64,000 nucleotides of DNA, taken from the NCBI GenBank assembly GCA_023897205.1, contig JAHWDD010000001.1, forward strand, positions 620,001-684,000. The letters are read 5' to 3'. The stretch comes from Exophiala sp. HKRS030. Lineage: Eukaryota; Ascomycota; Eurotiomycetes; Chaetothyriales; Herpotrichiellaceae. Positions 1 to 10,814 of this stretch are shown here, in pieces (positions within the stretch are counted from its first letter, which is position 1; the number at the start of each line of letters is the position of its first letter). The notes below the pieces were generated by a model that made no database searches, was not told the DNA's origin, and saw only the letters and a list, made by a program, of their open reading frames with translations. The translations under genes and the position numbers were made by a program.

Positions 1-1
1 C

Positions 2-178
2 GATGAGGAATATGAGCACATGGGAGACCTAGAGGAAGAGCATGAGCGAGATACGGAAAGAGAGGGAATAGCATCGGTTGGTGGTGTTGATGTTGGGCGA
101 ACCGATGTGAAGAAGACGACATTGCCATGCCATAACATCAAGTCAACGGACGGCCATGAAGAAAAGCGTTCGACGTAA
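2..178 (+). CDS. 3' end of an unidentified protein (partial)
   Basis: An open frame enters from the left edge and ends at TAA 176-178, giving 58 C-terminal residues. The tail is hydrophilic and strongly charged: an acidic stretch rich in Glu and Asp at the start, then a short Gly/Val segment and a Lys-rich end. No domain is visible. Such tails are common at the cytoplasmic C-terminus of fungal membrane transporters, but nothing here proves that. The frame has no stop over its whole visible length, which is the main support for it being coding. It could also be the end of a different cytosolic protein. Confidence 0.45.
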   Translation, partial: DEEYEHMGDLEEEHERDTEREGIASVGGVDVGRTDVKKTTLPCHNIKSTDGHEEKRST

Positions 179-229
179 TACAATACAAACAACAAAACCA
201 ACACCACACCGAATGTCGGCCATCAACGA

Positions 230-843
230 GCTCCCCTCTTGGATACTGTAACCATCACATACGTCCACCGGCCGATCAGGTCCTGACGGCTCCATCGTGT
301 ACCCGTAACTCACCTTAAGAATGATACTGCCTGCTTATGTGCAGATCAGCCGCAATACGTCGAGTGGTCATTCAGATCCCTTTGAACAAGAACAGCGCTG
401 TCTCGGTCTCGATGTTGCTGGATAGCAGGGCCAGTTACGTGGGACGAGTGCAATGATCCCGTTACGCGCGGATGCGAGATGAGGAGGGCACCATGGCCGG
501 TCCATATTCCCAGCCGCATAACTTGGAGCCGAAGGCGAAGCTGGCCTGGGATGATATTGCCGAGGAGCGCTTTCCTTCCAGGGAGGTCCGGAACGATGGA
601 CAGTGAAGATGCGATGATGATGGTCTGGCCGAGCGCCTTCACAGAGATTAAGGGCCCGTATGTCTTGGATTGCTTGGGCCAGTGAAGCCAGGGTTTCGCG
701 GGGGCGGGAGGTATGTGAGGCATGTTGTCTATCAATGGGATGTTTTGGGACCGGGAGGGAGTGGGATGTACGAATTGATCTTGGAATAGAGACAATGATA
801 GATCAAGGCAATAGGCGGTGAAAAGAAAGAGGGCAGCGAGCAA
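230..843 (-). pseudogene. decayed cytochrome P450 N-terminal fragment
   Basis: Reading leftward from 843, one frame gives a hydrophobic leader, a Pro-rich hinge and then the P450 pattern KPWLHWPKQSKTYGPLISVK followed by LGQTIIIASS. This resembles the N-terminal beta-sheet region of fungal microsomal P450s. The match then decays; the frame ends in a stop near 346, and a further P450-like block (a YG-containing segment, ILKVSYGYTMEP) appears in another frame at about 263-322. No I-helix, ExxR or heme-Cys motif follows: the next gene's stop is at 178. I read this as a truncated, frame-broken relic. It lies beside the aromatic-catabolism cluster, so it may be a lost hydroxylase of that cluster. 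Family assignment is from the motif only. Confidence 0.55.
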
Positions 844-1094
844 GAATTGTTCTAGGTGTCAACGAATACATGATCGAGATACAGGTGTCGTTTTGCGATG
901 CCTGACAAGAAACATGTCCAGAGGGTGTGATATATACCTGGTACATACACACAGATGCTCGTGCTCATCCACTCAGTCATCTTTGTATGCGCTATCCCCT
1001 TTCGCAAGGATCTCAGGTTCTACAATGTCCCATCATACTGGGTAAGAGGTAGATAGATAGCTAGCTCCGCCCATACATCAGCCCACCTATGTAA

Positions 1095-2734
1095 TCAAAG
1101 GTCCTCGTGAATTCTCGGTATCCCTTGCCATTCCCGAACCCTCTCACCGTAAAAATAGAGGCCGATAAGCGGCAACAGTGTCAGGCCGTTGATGGTGCCG
1201 AGGACGGGGAAGGAGACGTTGTACCCAGCCTTTTCACCAAAGGGGACGGCGTAAAACCCGATGGTGAAGGCGAACACTGCAAAATATCCCGAGTCAGTAG
1301 AAGCAGTGAGGCACGCATGTGAAGAAGGAAAGACATGGCCGCTCGGCAGTTTGGGTGGTTTTGGGTTAGGGGTTTAGGGTCAAGTTCCTCACCGGACTTG
1401 TACAGGTTGATGACCACTCCCACCTCAGGAGCCTGGGGTTTGTAGCAATCGGTGGCGTAAGCGTATATCATGGTCGCTCCGACCTGCAGCCCGAAGCTTG
1501 CCACCCCCATTGTCATGGCGAGTGCGATCCACGGTGAGTGGCGATCCACACATATGCCGTATCCGATGACGCCGGCGACGAGGGCGAAGCAGCCTGGAAG
1601 CAGGGCCAGGCGGACTTCGGGCTTGCGGTGGCCGTCGTGCCTTTTGGCGTACGTGTTGATGGTGAGGTCGCTGACCCAACCTGCACAGGCCTCTCCGACC
1701 ATACATCCGATGGTCTGCGGGAGACCCATGAGCAATCCGGTCTGGGCGACGTCGAAGTCGTAGAGCGTGTGCGCAATCTTGGACCCCGTCACGGCGAAGA
1801 GGGTGCTCCCGTACGTGTTCGCCGTCATCCAGTAGACGCCCGACAGGGAAACGGCCCAGTAGCGGATCATGATGTACGGCTGGAGGAAGTGGCGAGGTTT
1901 GATGGGGCGATCGAGGATCTTTCCGCGAGGAAGAAGCCTCGAAAAGTAAGATGCGGTATCATCTTCCTCGGGTCCATGTCGTTCGGTTCGGGAGAAGAGT
2001 GTTTCGGGAAAGGTGAATATGAAGCAGATGAGCAAGCCGACCTGAATGATGCCCGGCACGTACAGGCACCAGCGCCAGGATAGATTCAGGGCGATGTATC
2101 CGCCCACGATAGGTGCCAAGTGCGGTCCGTTGTTGACGCACAGGGTGTAGATACCCAGGTATTTACCACGCTCGCGTTGCGGGAACAGGTCGCAGATCGT
2201 CGCAGCCCCCAGACCCAGGGGAATGCTGGCGCCCAGTCCGTAGAAGATCCTCCCGGTGATGAGACCACCGTACGTGCTTGAAGCTCCCGAACCGAACTGG
2301 CACGCGGCTGCGATTGTCGTGAAAATGACGTACAGGATCCTCCGACCGTAGACGTTGGAGAAGGGGACGACGAACATGGGACACACCCCCATGAACAAGA
2401 TGACTACCGTGGTGCAATAGGATGCTTTTTCGACCGTGATACCCAGGTCCTCGGACATGACGACGAACGCGGGGTTGATCAGGGCCGAACCCAGCTGGTT
2501 CACGAAGCCCAATCCAGAGACCAGCAGTACGATGTAGACTTTGGCCAAGTATGGCCAGTTGAGAGGATCATGTTTGGAGTCGGTCGGCTGAGGATTCAGG
2601 GGAATTCCGTCCTCGTCGAGCTTGAGCGCAGGCTCTCGGCTCTCGCTGACACCGATTTCTTTATCCACGCACTCGATTTGCTGATCTTGCTTTGGTTTTT
2701 CATTCACCATGTTTGATGTGGAGTTCAGTTCCAT
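1095..2734 (-). CDS. MFS transporter (DHA1-like drug/acid transporter)
   Basis: Two exons (2734-1393 and 1276-1095; intron 1392-1277, GTGAGG..CAG) give 507 residues. A hydrophilic N-terminus of about 60 residues leads to DPLNWPYLAK, the usual entry of fungal MFS proteins of the DHA1 type, then about 12 membrane segments. The loop motif GRIFYGLG and the segment SWRWCLYVPGI are typical. The ATG at 2734 is preferred over an upstream ATG at 2842 because the intervening stretch looks like leader or intron sequence; an additional 5' exon is possible. It probably sits in the plasma membrane. Next to a ring-cleavage dioxygenase it may import an aromatic acid or export toxic intermediates; the substrate is not visible. 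Confidence 0.85.
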
Positions 2735-3279
2735 CGATGCACCGACCGTGAAGATAAAGAGGAGGAATAGTGCACACCCTGGAGAACCGAAAAGGGACAA
2801 AAGTGGTTTACAATTGCAGAAACACACAAGAACTCGCAACACTGTCTTTGAGGTTACATACCTAGAAACCAGAGAGCTACCAACCGGTCCTCATATCAGA
2901 ACATCCAAATCGGAAGTCTTCCGATGTGAGTTCGGCGATTTCATTCACGGTCCGCGCTCCGAGTGCTGGGAACTGTTTTGAGATACAGGAAAATAACTAG
3001 TTATTTTTCAAGTTGAGCCAAGACTAGAATAGTTGAACTATCCCTATTCCAAAGAATATGAGTATCTTTTCAGATGGTAAAGTAAATTGTGGCTTTCATC
3101 GAAAGGCGGGTAGAGCCCTGAATGTCCTAACTTACGTCCCCAGATTCATTGTTGCTAGCCCCACTTTCGATGCGTCCTCCAACACTTCCCCTTTGGGTCC
3201 ATGATAAGCGTGACCCAGCCTGCCAACCATAGTATAAATGGATAACGAGCAAGTATCAAGATCTTACTGTAGTCTGAGG
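2735..3279. other. intergenic: MFS promoter and dioxygenase 3' side
   Basis: No supported gene. It contains the upstream region of the transporter (read leftward) and the 3' flank of the dioxygenase. The part around 2990-3070 is AT-rich. Confidence 0.6.
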
Positions 3280-4435
3280 CTACTCTTCGCGGTACATACC
3301 CAAGCTCTGGAGGAGAGGTCGATCGCAGAAGGCAAACAGGTATGCATCCTCAGATCCTGAAGCAGTGTGCGCTATCCTCGACCAGGCTTGCGCGGCAAAA
3401 GTATCGTTCTCCTTCCAGTCGAGAGTCGTCAGCGTTCCATTTGCAGAAAATACCTCGGTAGACCCGTGACCCTTTGCACAGTGATACACGAAAGAGCACG
3501 TTCGGCGACTTGGCTCCGTAGTGGTGCCTGCCCTAATGCGCTCGGCTTGTGCGGCGATCGTGTTTGAAACCTCCTCTCCATCCTTTTTCCTGTAATGGTA
3601 AATGGCATGAGGAGCAGCTTCGACATCAAGAGCAGTCTGGACCATGGCCCACGGGAATGCAAGTGATGCGCTGCCTTCAGTCACCCTAATGGTTTTCCCC
3701 AAACGTGGTCAGTCAAGTCACTTCTTCTACCAATGCTAATTTTTGTAACGCACAGCATCGAATTCTGGACTGGCAAGACTTACTCGCTGGGGAATCGTTT
3801 TTCATGGTATTCATCGGCGAAATTGACGGGAAGAGCTTGGAAGAGAGGCAAATCAAGACCGTCAAGCCAGATCATGGGGCTATCTCCTTCATTGCCGTGG
3901 TCGTGCCATGCCCAAGATGGAGTGAGAATCATGTCCCCTTTCTCCATGTACATCTTCTGCCCATCGACGGCGGTAAATCCTCTGGTGCCCTCGATGATGA
4001 AACGCAGGGCAAAGGCCACATGTCTGTGGGCAGGAGCCGTTTCTCCGGGGTTCACCAGTTGTAATCCCGCGTAGAGGGTATCCGTCGTATATGGCGCCCC
4101 TTTGTTGCTTCGCTTCAGCCTCCCATATATCTGAACGTTTACCCTTGGGAAGGGGGGAGGGGGGACTTACTCATGGACGAGTTTATCAACATCAGCACCC
4201 GGCGCTCTGCTTCCTCCTCGGGGACCATTTCCCCAGCCTTGATGAGGTCTGGTCGGACTTGGTCATATCTCCAGATGGTTGGACTTGCTTGAGGAGAAGG
4301 GACATGTGTAACTAGAGCATTCATGACCGTCCATAGGGGACCTAGATTTTTGGAGGCCAGGCCGCTGAGAAGCTCTGACTTCTTCCCACTATTGACGCTT
4401 TCGGGAACCGTCGCGGACACCATTTTGCCTGTCAT
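3280..4435 (-). CDS. gentisate 1,2-dioxygenase-type bicupin enzyme
   Basis: Three exons (4435-4171, 4099-3784, 3685-3280) give 328 residues. The first cupin shows [10 protein letters not shown] with the HxH metal ligands, a following Glu-Gly (IIEG) and the distal WAWHDHG. The second cupin ends in [14 protein letters not shown], the characteristic gentisate dioxygenase C-terminus. Both the length and the two-cupin layout match gentisate 1,2-dioxygenases, which use Fe(II) to open gentisate to maleylpyruvate; related enzymes open 1-hydroxy-2-naphthoate or salicylate, so the exact substrate is inferred. It is divergent from a fumarylacetoacetate-hydrolase-family gene 442 bp away, the enzyme class that acts after ring opening. 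The ATG at 4435 is the first in frame; an upstream TTG is not a credible start. Confidence 0.88.
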
Positions 4436-4877
4436 ACTCGTACAATCTTCAGGGTCCGAACTTCGATGCAAAATGGAACAAGTTGGCCACTTGTGGATGG
4501 AAACCCATTCAAGGCTGTGAAAGGATGTCCTACATTGCTGTAGTAGTTGTTATTGTTGCACCTTACCATTTCGCCTTCCGTCGTCCGGCGTAGTGATCCG
4601 CTGGTGACCCGAGGCCTGTATGTCTGCCGACATGCTCGCCGTTGACGTTCGAGCCGGATAGTGCTCCGATTTGCCAGTCAGTTTGTGGGGGTGTGGGCCA
4701 AATCCCCTTGAGACGACGGCATGCTAGTCTCTGATGCATAGAGTAATGTAACAGCCAACGTCCCCTCGACGTTCAAAAAGATCCGCTACTATGAAAAGTG
4801 TAAGAGGTCGAACATTGCAACTTCTGCCTTGACTATCAACAGTCATACACCACTTTTTTGGGTACAAGCCTTGTCCC
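4436..4877. promoter_or_regulatory. divergent promoter, dioxygenase / FAH-family hydrolase
   Basis: A 442 bp region separates two divergent genes that can act one after the other in aromatic ring degradation. No ORF in it is convincing. A shared pathway regulator would be expected to bind here. CGG-type half sites are present, but I cannot single out a palindrome. Confidence 0.5.
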
Positions 4878-5962
4878 ATGTACACCATGTCTTGGCAAAG
4901 GCTCATCAAGTTCCAAGACCCGCAGGGGAGGGTACACTATGGAGAACCCATCATCGATACCGCCGACGAGCTGGCTGAGAAACTTGCCCTGGGAACCCTC
5001 GAAGCGAACCAGCTCACGGGCGACAGCATTCCAGATTTGCGGCCATCGGGCATCAAGTCTGTGGTCGCGGAGCTCATGGGACCGTTGAGCCCTGACGACG
5101 TGCCCATTATAAAATGCATCGGGCTGAACTACATCAAACACAGTACGTTATCTCGCGCCAGGGGTGACCAAGGTTGGACTGACAAATTCATGGTACAGTC
5201 AAGGAAGCCGGACGTACGCCTCCACCGTACCCTTCCATCTTCATCAAGGGGTCTCCGAGCATCGCATCGTGGAACGAGGACATCCTGATCCATCCCGTGG
5301 CACAAAAGGACCAGTTGGACTACGAAGGCGAACTTGTAAGGAATCCCGCACCTTCTTCTACACACGCACCCTCAAGTCTGGGGTCGGGTATTGTTTTTAT
5401 CTCTTTTTTTCTGTTGGTGGCCGAGGAATAAAACACGTTTGACCGGATCCCCTAGTGCATATACGTCGGTCAAGATGGAAAGAACATTCCCCGGGAGCGG
5501 GCTCTGGAATATGTCGCCGGCTATACCGTCGGTAACGACATCACCGCCCGGACCTGGCAGCGGGATCCCGACTTCGCCGGCAACGTGCCGCAATGGTGTT
5601 TCGCCAAAGGGTTCGACAGATTCGCCCCGGTTGGACCGATGATCGTCTCCCCGGAAATCGTCGGGCACGCGGGCAACCTAGAACTTCAGACACTTGTCAA
5701 CGGCCAGATTCGCCAGCACACAAACACCTCAGACTTGCTGTTCGGCGTCGCCGACATTGTGAGCTTTTGCAGTCAAGGTACCACCCTGCAAAAAGGGACG
5801 ATCATCATGACGGGGACACCGGCTGGAGTGGCTCTGGGTATGAATCCACCCCGGTGGTTGAACGATGGGGACACGGTGGAGGTGAAAATCCAGCATCTCG
5901 GGTCACTCAAGAACCGCATGGTGTTTGAACGTAATGGTACGGTGTGGCACAAGAAGAAGTAG
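4878..5962 (+). CDS. fumarylacetoacetate hydrolase-family protein (fumaryl-/maleylpyruvate hydrolase candidate)
   Basis: Three exons (4878-5142, 5199-5335, 5456-5962) give 302 residues. Exon 1 ends in the GLNY..H motif; exon 2 carries KGSPSI and LDYEGEL, whose two Glu residues (about 131 and 133) are the usual divalent-metal ligands; exon 3 contains GYTVGNDITAR and the late TGTPAGVALG motif. These are the core motifs of the FAH superfamily, which hydrolyses C-C bonds of acylpyruvates. Paired with the gentisate-type dioxygenase, the likely reaction is maleyl- or fumarylpyruvate to pyruvate plus maleate or fumarate. A second in-frame ATG at 4887 is an alternative start. Oxaloacetate decarboxylase-type members are an alternative function. 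Confidence 0.88.
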
Positions 5963-6394
5963 GTAGATCACGACGGGGCGCCAACAGCCCTGCATATCAG
6001 CCCAAGCTCGTGTTATGAAGAACTTCTCCAGATCTGACGGTATATGCCTAGTTAGACCCTAGACGTAAGATCATGCGCTCGCGCACATAAATTCACACAC
6101 AACTTCAATCACTGTTTGTACCAATTTTTCGGAGACGAAGCACATGTTCCTAAACTGTAGTACTATGGTGAGACTCTGTGTAACAATAGCCGGGCCTTCA
6201 TGCGGCTCAATATGGATGCCGTCTCTCTCCTCTCGGAACGGTATCCGAATATCAAGCCGTCAGCTTGACCTGACCCGTCTGGGGGACCGATTGTGATGTA
6301 CCAGGTCTTTTTTAGACGCTAAATACATATATGAGGAAAAGCAAATACTCAAAATTCTTTCCCAGTCATTCGTAAACATTTGTGATCTCGCCCA
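5963..6394. other. intergenic between FAH-family and GFA genes
   Basis: 3' flank of the hydrolase and upstream region of the GFA-family gene. A TA-rich stretch (about 6325-6335, ATACATATAT) lies 60-70 bp before the next ATG and may act as a TATA element. No gene seen. Confidence 0.5.
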
Positions 6395-7114
6395 ATGCTC
6401 CTCACGACTCCAAAAATGACGGAATCATCTACTTCGTTGCGTCGAGGATCCTGTCTCTGTGGACAAGTCAGCTTCGAGTTGGAAAGTGAGCCTTTCAAGG
6501 TACTACAGTGTTATTGTCTAGACTGTCAAAAGGGCGCAGGTGGACCCTTTCAGATTGTACGTGTTGCTGCATTGCAGGGCTTTGGTTTCCAAGAGTCGTC
6601 CATTTCCCCTTCGCCCACCCCCCTTTTTTTATACCTTTCGGTCCACCTCTCTCCATCATGTATCTAATCTTGTCCCTAACGCCCCTCCGATATATCCTAT
6701 AGGTCCTAGGTTACGAAGCGGATCAAGTCAACGTGCACGACCCGGGAGAGATCATCAGCAAGTGGGTCATCGAAAAGACTCAGAGCGGGTACGTCAAGGA
6801 AAAGCACTTTTGTGGACGTTGTGGCTGTACCCTTTGGACGGTGCCGATGCATCACTCCGGTACCAAGTGGATGATCCGCTCGTCACTGATAGATGGAGGG
6901 TAAGTTAGTCCTTTAGAAGAAGGGCGGTTTGTTCAGAACCCAAAGTGTGACACGAGGGAGTTGGGTTCTTAGCCAAACACTTTGGTGTTGCCGACTAACT
7001 CTCTTTGTATGTCGGAACAGGCTCGATTTCTACATACCTGACAAAGAAATTTTCACCGAGAGAAGGCCCAAGTACATCCGGCCTCTGGAAAATAGGGAAG
7101 GGATCGACCGGTAA
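6395..7114 (+). CDS. GFA/DUF636 family zinc protein
   Basis: Three exons (6395-6556, 6703-6899, 7021-7114) give 150 residues. The N-terminal GSCLCGQVSFE, the following CYCLDCQKGAGGPF and the later HFCGRCGCTLW are the cysteine pairs of the Mss4-like zinc fold of the GFA family (glutathione-dependent formaldehyde-activating enzyme-like, CENP-V-like). An ATG seven codons downstream is an alternative start. Most fungal members have no proven reaction, so the old family name should not be taken as function. It lies between the ring-cleavage pair and the cluster's regulator, which suggests co-inheritance with the pathway; a role in handling a glutathione adduct or aldehyde by-product is only a guess. 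Confidence 0.85.
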
Positions 7115-7574
7115 AAAAGAACTGTTTCAACGCGATAAATTGGTTCTGCGACAATTCTCCCACGAGAAGAAATATAGTATGGGAAAAGGGGGTGAGAGAG
7201 TTTGTGTGATGACTCCGCTGCAAAAGTTCTTATAGACAGACCCTGATAGGTTGATTGGTTGAGACGTAGAGCGTGGAACAGAAATTCTGCGTTGGAACTT
7301 TTATGGTCATGTTTCTGGGCAGGCATTCATTAAAGCATGATCTGGACAAATCGCCGCAACTGAAATTTTCGTTACCATGTACAGCAGACGCTGCCTATCG
7401 TTTCGTAGTCAAACACTGCAACTTGCCGAGATACAGACTTTCCTCTGAGTCCAAAGGGTTCTTAAGATCCTAGTCAGGCACATTAAAGGCTTGGGGGTCT
7501 TCGTTCGCCAGATTTTGGCTTGGGCCGGATGGCCATAACTCCAGTCCTTGAGAACTCATGACGCAAAGAGCTCA
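7115..7574. other. convergent 3' region
   Basis: Lies between the converging GFA gene and the Zn2Cys6 regulator. The overlapping ORFs show no domain and no clear splice structure. It probably holds 3' untranslated sequence. Confidence 0.5.
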
Positions 7575-10098
7575 TCACATTTCAAATGGAACCGTCGTGA
7601 GCCAGGACATGTCATTGGTGTCGAATGCGGCAAGTAAGGCTGCAGGGTTGTTTATATCGAAGCCAAAGCCGTCCATATCAGCTATATTCCGCTCAAAGAA
7701 AGTGGGAGTCAGGTCCCGCGACATCGCTGTAGACCGAGAATCGACCAACCCGTCCTGTCCCAATGTCAGTGTGGCATTCGCGAGATCATTTCTCTGCTGT
7801 TGGGCAAAGTTCTCCTCTGGAATTGGCCGGAGCCGCGAGAAATGTTGCGGGACGGTGTCGAAGAGGAGTCCCAACGTGGAAATGAGGTGCTTGATCTGAC
7901 TGCCAAAGACGGTGTAACGATCGAGTGCCTGCATCACTTGCCGCCATGAGTCGAAGATGGCGGCTTCTGATATTTCCGACAAGATGAATGGACTGAGACG
8001 CGCAGCAACGAGAACCGTACCGGCGGTATACAAGTACAAAACATTGTACCACCACGCGGCCAAGTCAGCCGAAGCGCCTGGATCTTCTGTCCGCCTGTCG
8101 TGTACAAGTTCGACTGCCTCTTGTGCGACTCGGACACAGAGAACGGAACAATGGAAGATCGAAGGGCGACACAGGAAGGAATCCAGCCAGGGATGACCAT
8201 CTCTTTCGTGGCTGTCAAGACTTATGAAAGCTGATAGTACTGGACGTAGGGATAAGAGGCGAACATGCAGATACCTACATTAGATTCCTGTCAGCTGAAG
8301 CAAAGAATGGGATGTAACTGGGATGCACCTTTGACGGATAACGACGGCTTGCCGAGAAAGCACCGTCACTGCTCTATGCTGAGCAGGGTAGCTACTTGCT
8401 CTCAAATAGCTTGGGAGACCCTTTTCCCAGGTATAGAGCCTTCGATCGATACCATGGATGCTAAACTCACGTCCTAAACCTTCGAAGTAACATCGATAGA
8501 CGTCGTCTAATGACTGGATAGGTGAAGTCTCTGGCGAATAGAAGTTGAGAAGTATATCATGCAGAATGTCGTATAGAGCCAAAGACTGGGAGAAGAAGTC
8601 AACTAAGGTAGGGTGTTCTGTTTCTCCTAAGCTTGTCGACATGCCAGGGTCTGCAAGTAGTTCTTCTCCTTCGACTGGAAGAGGATGAGGTACTGAGAGA
8701 GCCACTTTACGGTCGATCATACATGGGCGACCATACGTCAAAGCCATAACTCTGTCCATCAGGACACATCCGTGCCATACTCTACGGAGTAGAGCTCGAT
8801 GCCGCGCATTAGTCGGCCGTTCGTTTCTCTCCGGTATGTGAAGCTCGAGACTTTGAGCTGTTCGAATCGCCAGACCAACAAAGACCCAGCACTGATGGGG
8901 TTCGTTTGTACTTTGTAAATACATGCCGAAAAGAAGGAAGATCTGGACATAACGGACGCAGGCATTGCTATCGATATCCAAAAGCTCTCTAGCCCTAGTG
9001 AAAAACACGGCAGCAGATGCTGCTCGATCATAAGGCTCAACGGCATCTGTGAGTTGACTCGTAAGCGAGAAAATGATGTTGAGAAGACACAGAAATGAAC
9101 GTTCATGTGGAATACAGCTATCGCTCATCCATAGTCTCTCATAATCAGCTGTCGTCATTTGTTTCTCTAGGATCGGATATAGCGTATGAACGTAAGTCCA
9201 GTATACGGACATCAGGCCGTCTGCCCTGGTTCGCGTAGGTAAGGTATAATCATTGGTTGTTCGTTTGAGGTCCTCGTTGGGCACCATAAGCGGAAGGTTA
9301 TCTTGGTCTCGTGTTGGTACCGATCCGTTGGCCATAGTTGGCGGGGTTTTTTTCTGCTCGGCCACTTGACGCACATGCTGTATGAAACTGCGCGCGCTCG
9401 AGCTTTCGGAAAGTTGCTGCCTGCGTGACTCGTTTGTGGCTGGTCCGATCATTACAGACATGCCGCCGCTGGCGGCCAAGGCTGATTGTTCACCTGGATC
9501 AGAAAATGGCATTCGCACGTCCATCAAGGATGATTGATGTTTGCCCGTCCGTTGTACCTCTCCCTGTGAGATGCTGGTCCTTCCCGAGGGAGAAAGCAGC
9601 GAAGTGTCCATCCAAGTTGCTTGTTCTTCTGTATTATCTTCGGGACAGCTCTGGGTCGGCGGCAATCTCTGCTGTTCTAATTCGCGAATCCGGTCCTCGA
9701 GCAACTGAACATACTGCAAAGAAGCATGATGGTTGACGCGAGAGGGCCGCTCATCCCAAATGCATTCGGCCGACGTCCTCTGTTTTTGGCATTGAGAGCA
9801 CACTGAATGATGGAGTGTTAGTCGAGTGGCCGGCACTGACTTCAGGCGAAGACGGTGCAAGGAAGACAGAAGCGGTACAGAAATGATGCCTTACCTGGTC
9901 GACATCCATCGCACTTGACCTATGAAACATTGTTCCGTGTCAGCTCGACCTTTTGCGGTAAAGGAACGAAAACCGAGCCAGAGGTGAGATAAACCATACT
10001 TTCCGAGTCCTGCATCGGTCACACGCAGTCACCACCTTCTGCCTCTTGCGCGCAGATTTGGGGAGATGAGGTTCGCGGGAAGTACTGTGCTGGTCCAT
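7575..10098 (-). CDS. Zn2Cys6 transcription factor with fungal-specific TF domain
   Basis: Four exons (10098-10000, 9919-9895, 9802-8329, 8274-7575) give 765 residues. The binuclear zinc cluster is assembled across three exons: ACDRCRTRK from exon 1, VKCDGCRP from a 25-nt exon and VCSQC..C from exon 3, matching C-x2-C-x6-C-x6-C-x2-C-x8-C. A short coiled segment (YVQLLEDRIRELEQQ) follows. The middle region has the fungal-specific TF domain signature, including LTYGRP and the W..LP..L motif. The last intron (8328-8275) joins IRQR to YLHVRLLSLRP, restoring the conserved pattern. Its position inside the cluster makes it the likely pathway activator. The C-terminus is acidic/hydrophobic and could activate transcription. 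Confidence 0.9.
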
Positions 10099-10814
10099 GA
10101 CGGCGCTGCTGCGGACTCGGTCTCACATGCGGCACAAGGGCAAACGTGAGGACTTATGGGGGAAGAAACCGAGAAGCGGAGTTGAGGAAATTACTGCCGG
10201 ACGGGGTTTGGAGTAACAACTACTCGTCCTCTGTATAGTACGGAGTAGGAAGTACGGAGTAAGAATTACACCGTCGTGATTATGCGGAGTCCAGCCAATA
10301 ACAAAGTGGGACATTTCTCTCATACATAGATCGGTGGCCCACCCGAGCGACCCCACTTTGCACTTCAAGTCTAATCAACCCTTTCTCCCTACTTTAATGT
10401 TGGTATTGCAATGAGAATTATGGGTGCCCTAACATGTACAGTTTCGCCGGACCAACACCGTGCTTGGTGCTGCCAACATTTGTAAGTTCTCATGCTTCTA
10501 GGTGGTTCTAGGTGACTTTCTTCATATCACCACTCTAAGTGATGGAGTGGGTTCTAATAGAAAAGCACTTCACAAGGAACCTCAAAAGATGGACCTTTTC
10601 TACACTGTCCCCATTAAAATATCATTAAGGGAGACCTCTCGCCAGAGAATGCGGCCAGGTTCGTCTTCTCACTTTTCACAGTCACCCACGGGAAGCAGCG
10701 TCGTGCCCTTTTTTCAAAGTGATCTATTGGAAGGTCTACATCTGGTAACTCTCCTCCGGTCGGCACCAGGCGAATGCTCAATTAAACGAGACTACTGGTG
10801 AATAACGTCATGTC
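10099..10814. other. intergenic between regulator and monooxygenase
   Basis: No convincing gene. It contains the regulator's promoter. Two copies of the 9-mer TACGGAGTA lie at 10239-10247 and 10253-10261, the same motif seen at other intergenic sites of this window. Confidence 0.5.

Noticed and set aside
1538..2083. 181-codon plus-strand ORF inside the MFS gene
   Set aside because: It lies antisense to conserved transporter exons. The transporter explains the open frame.
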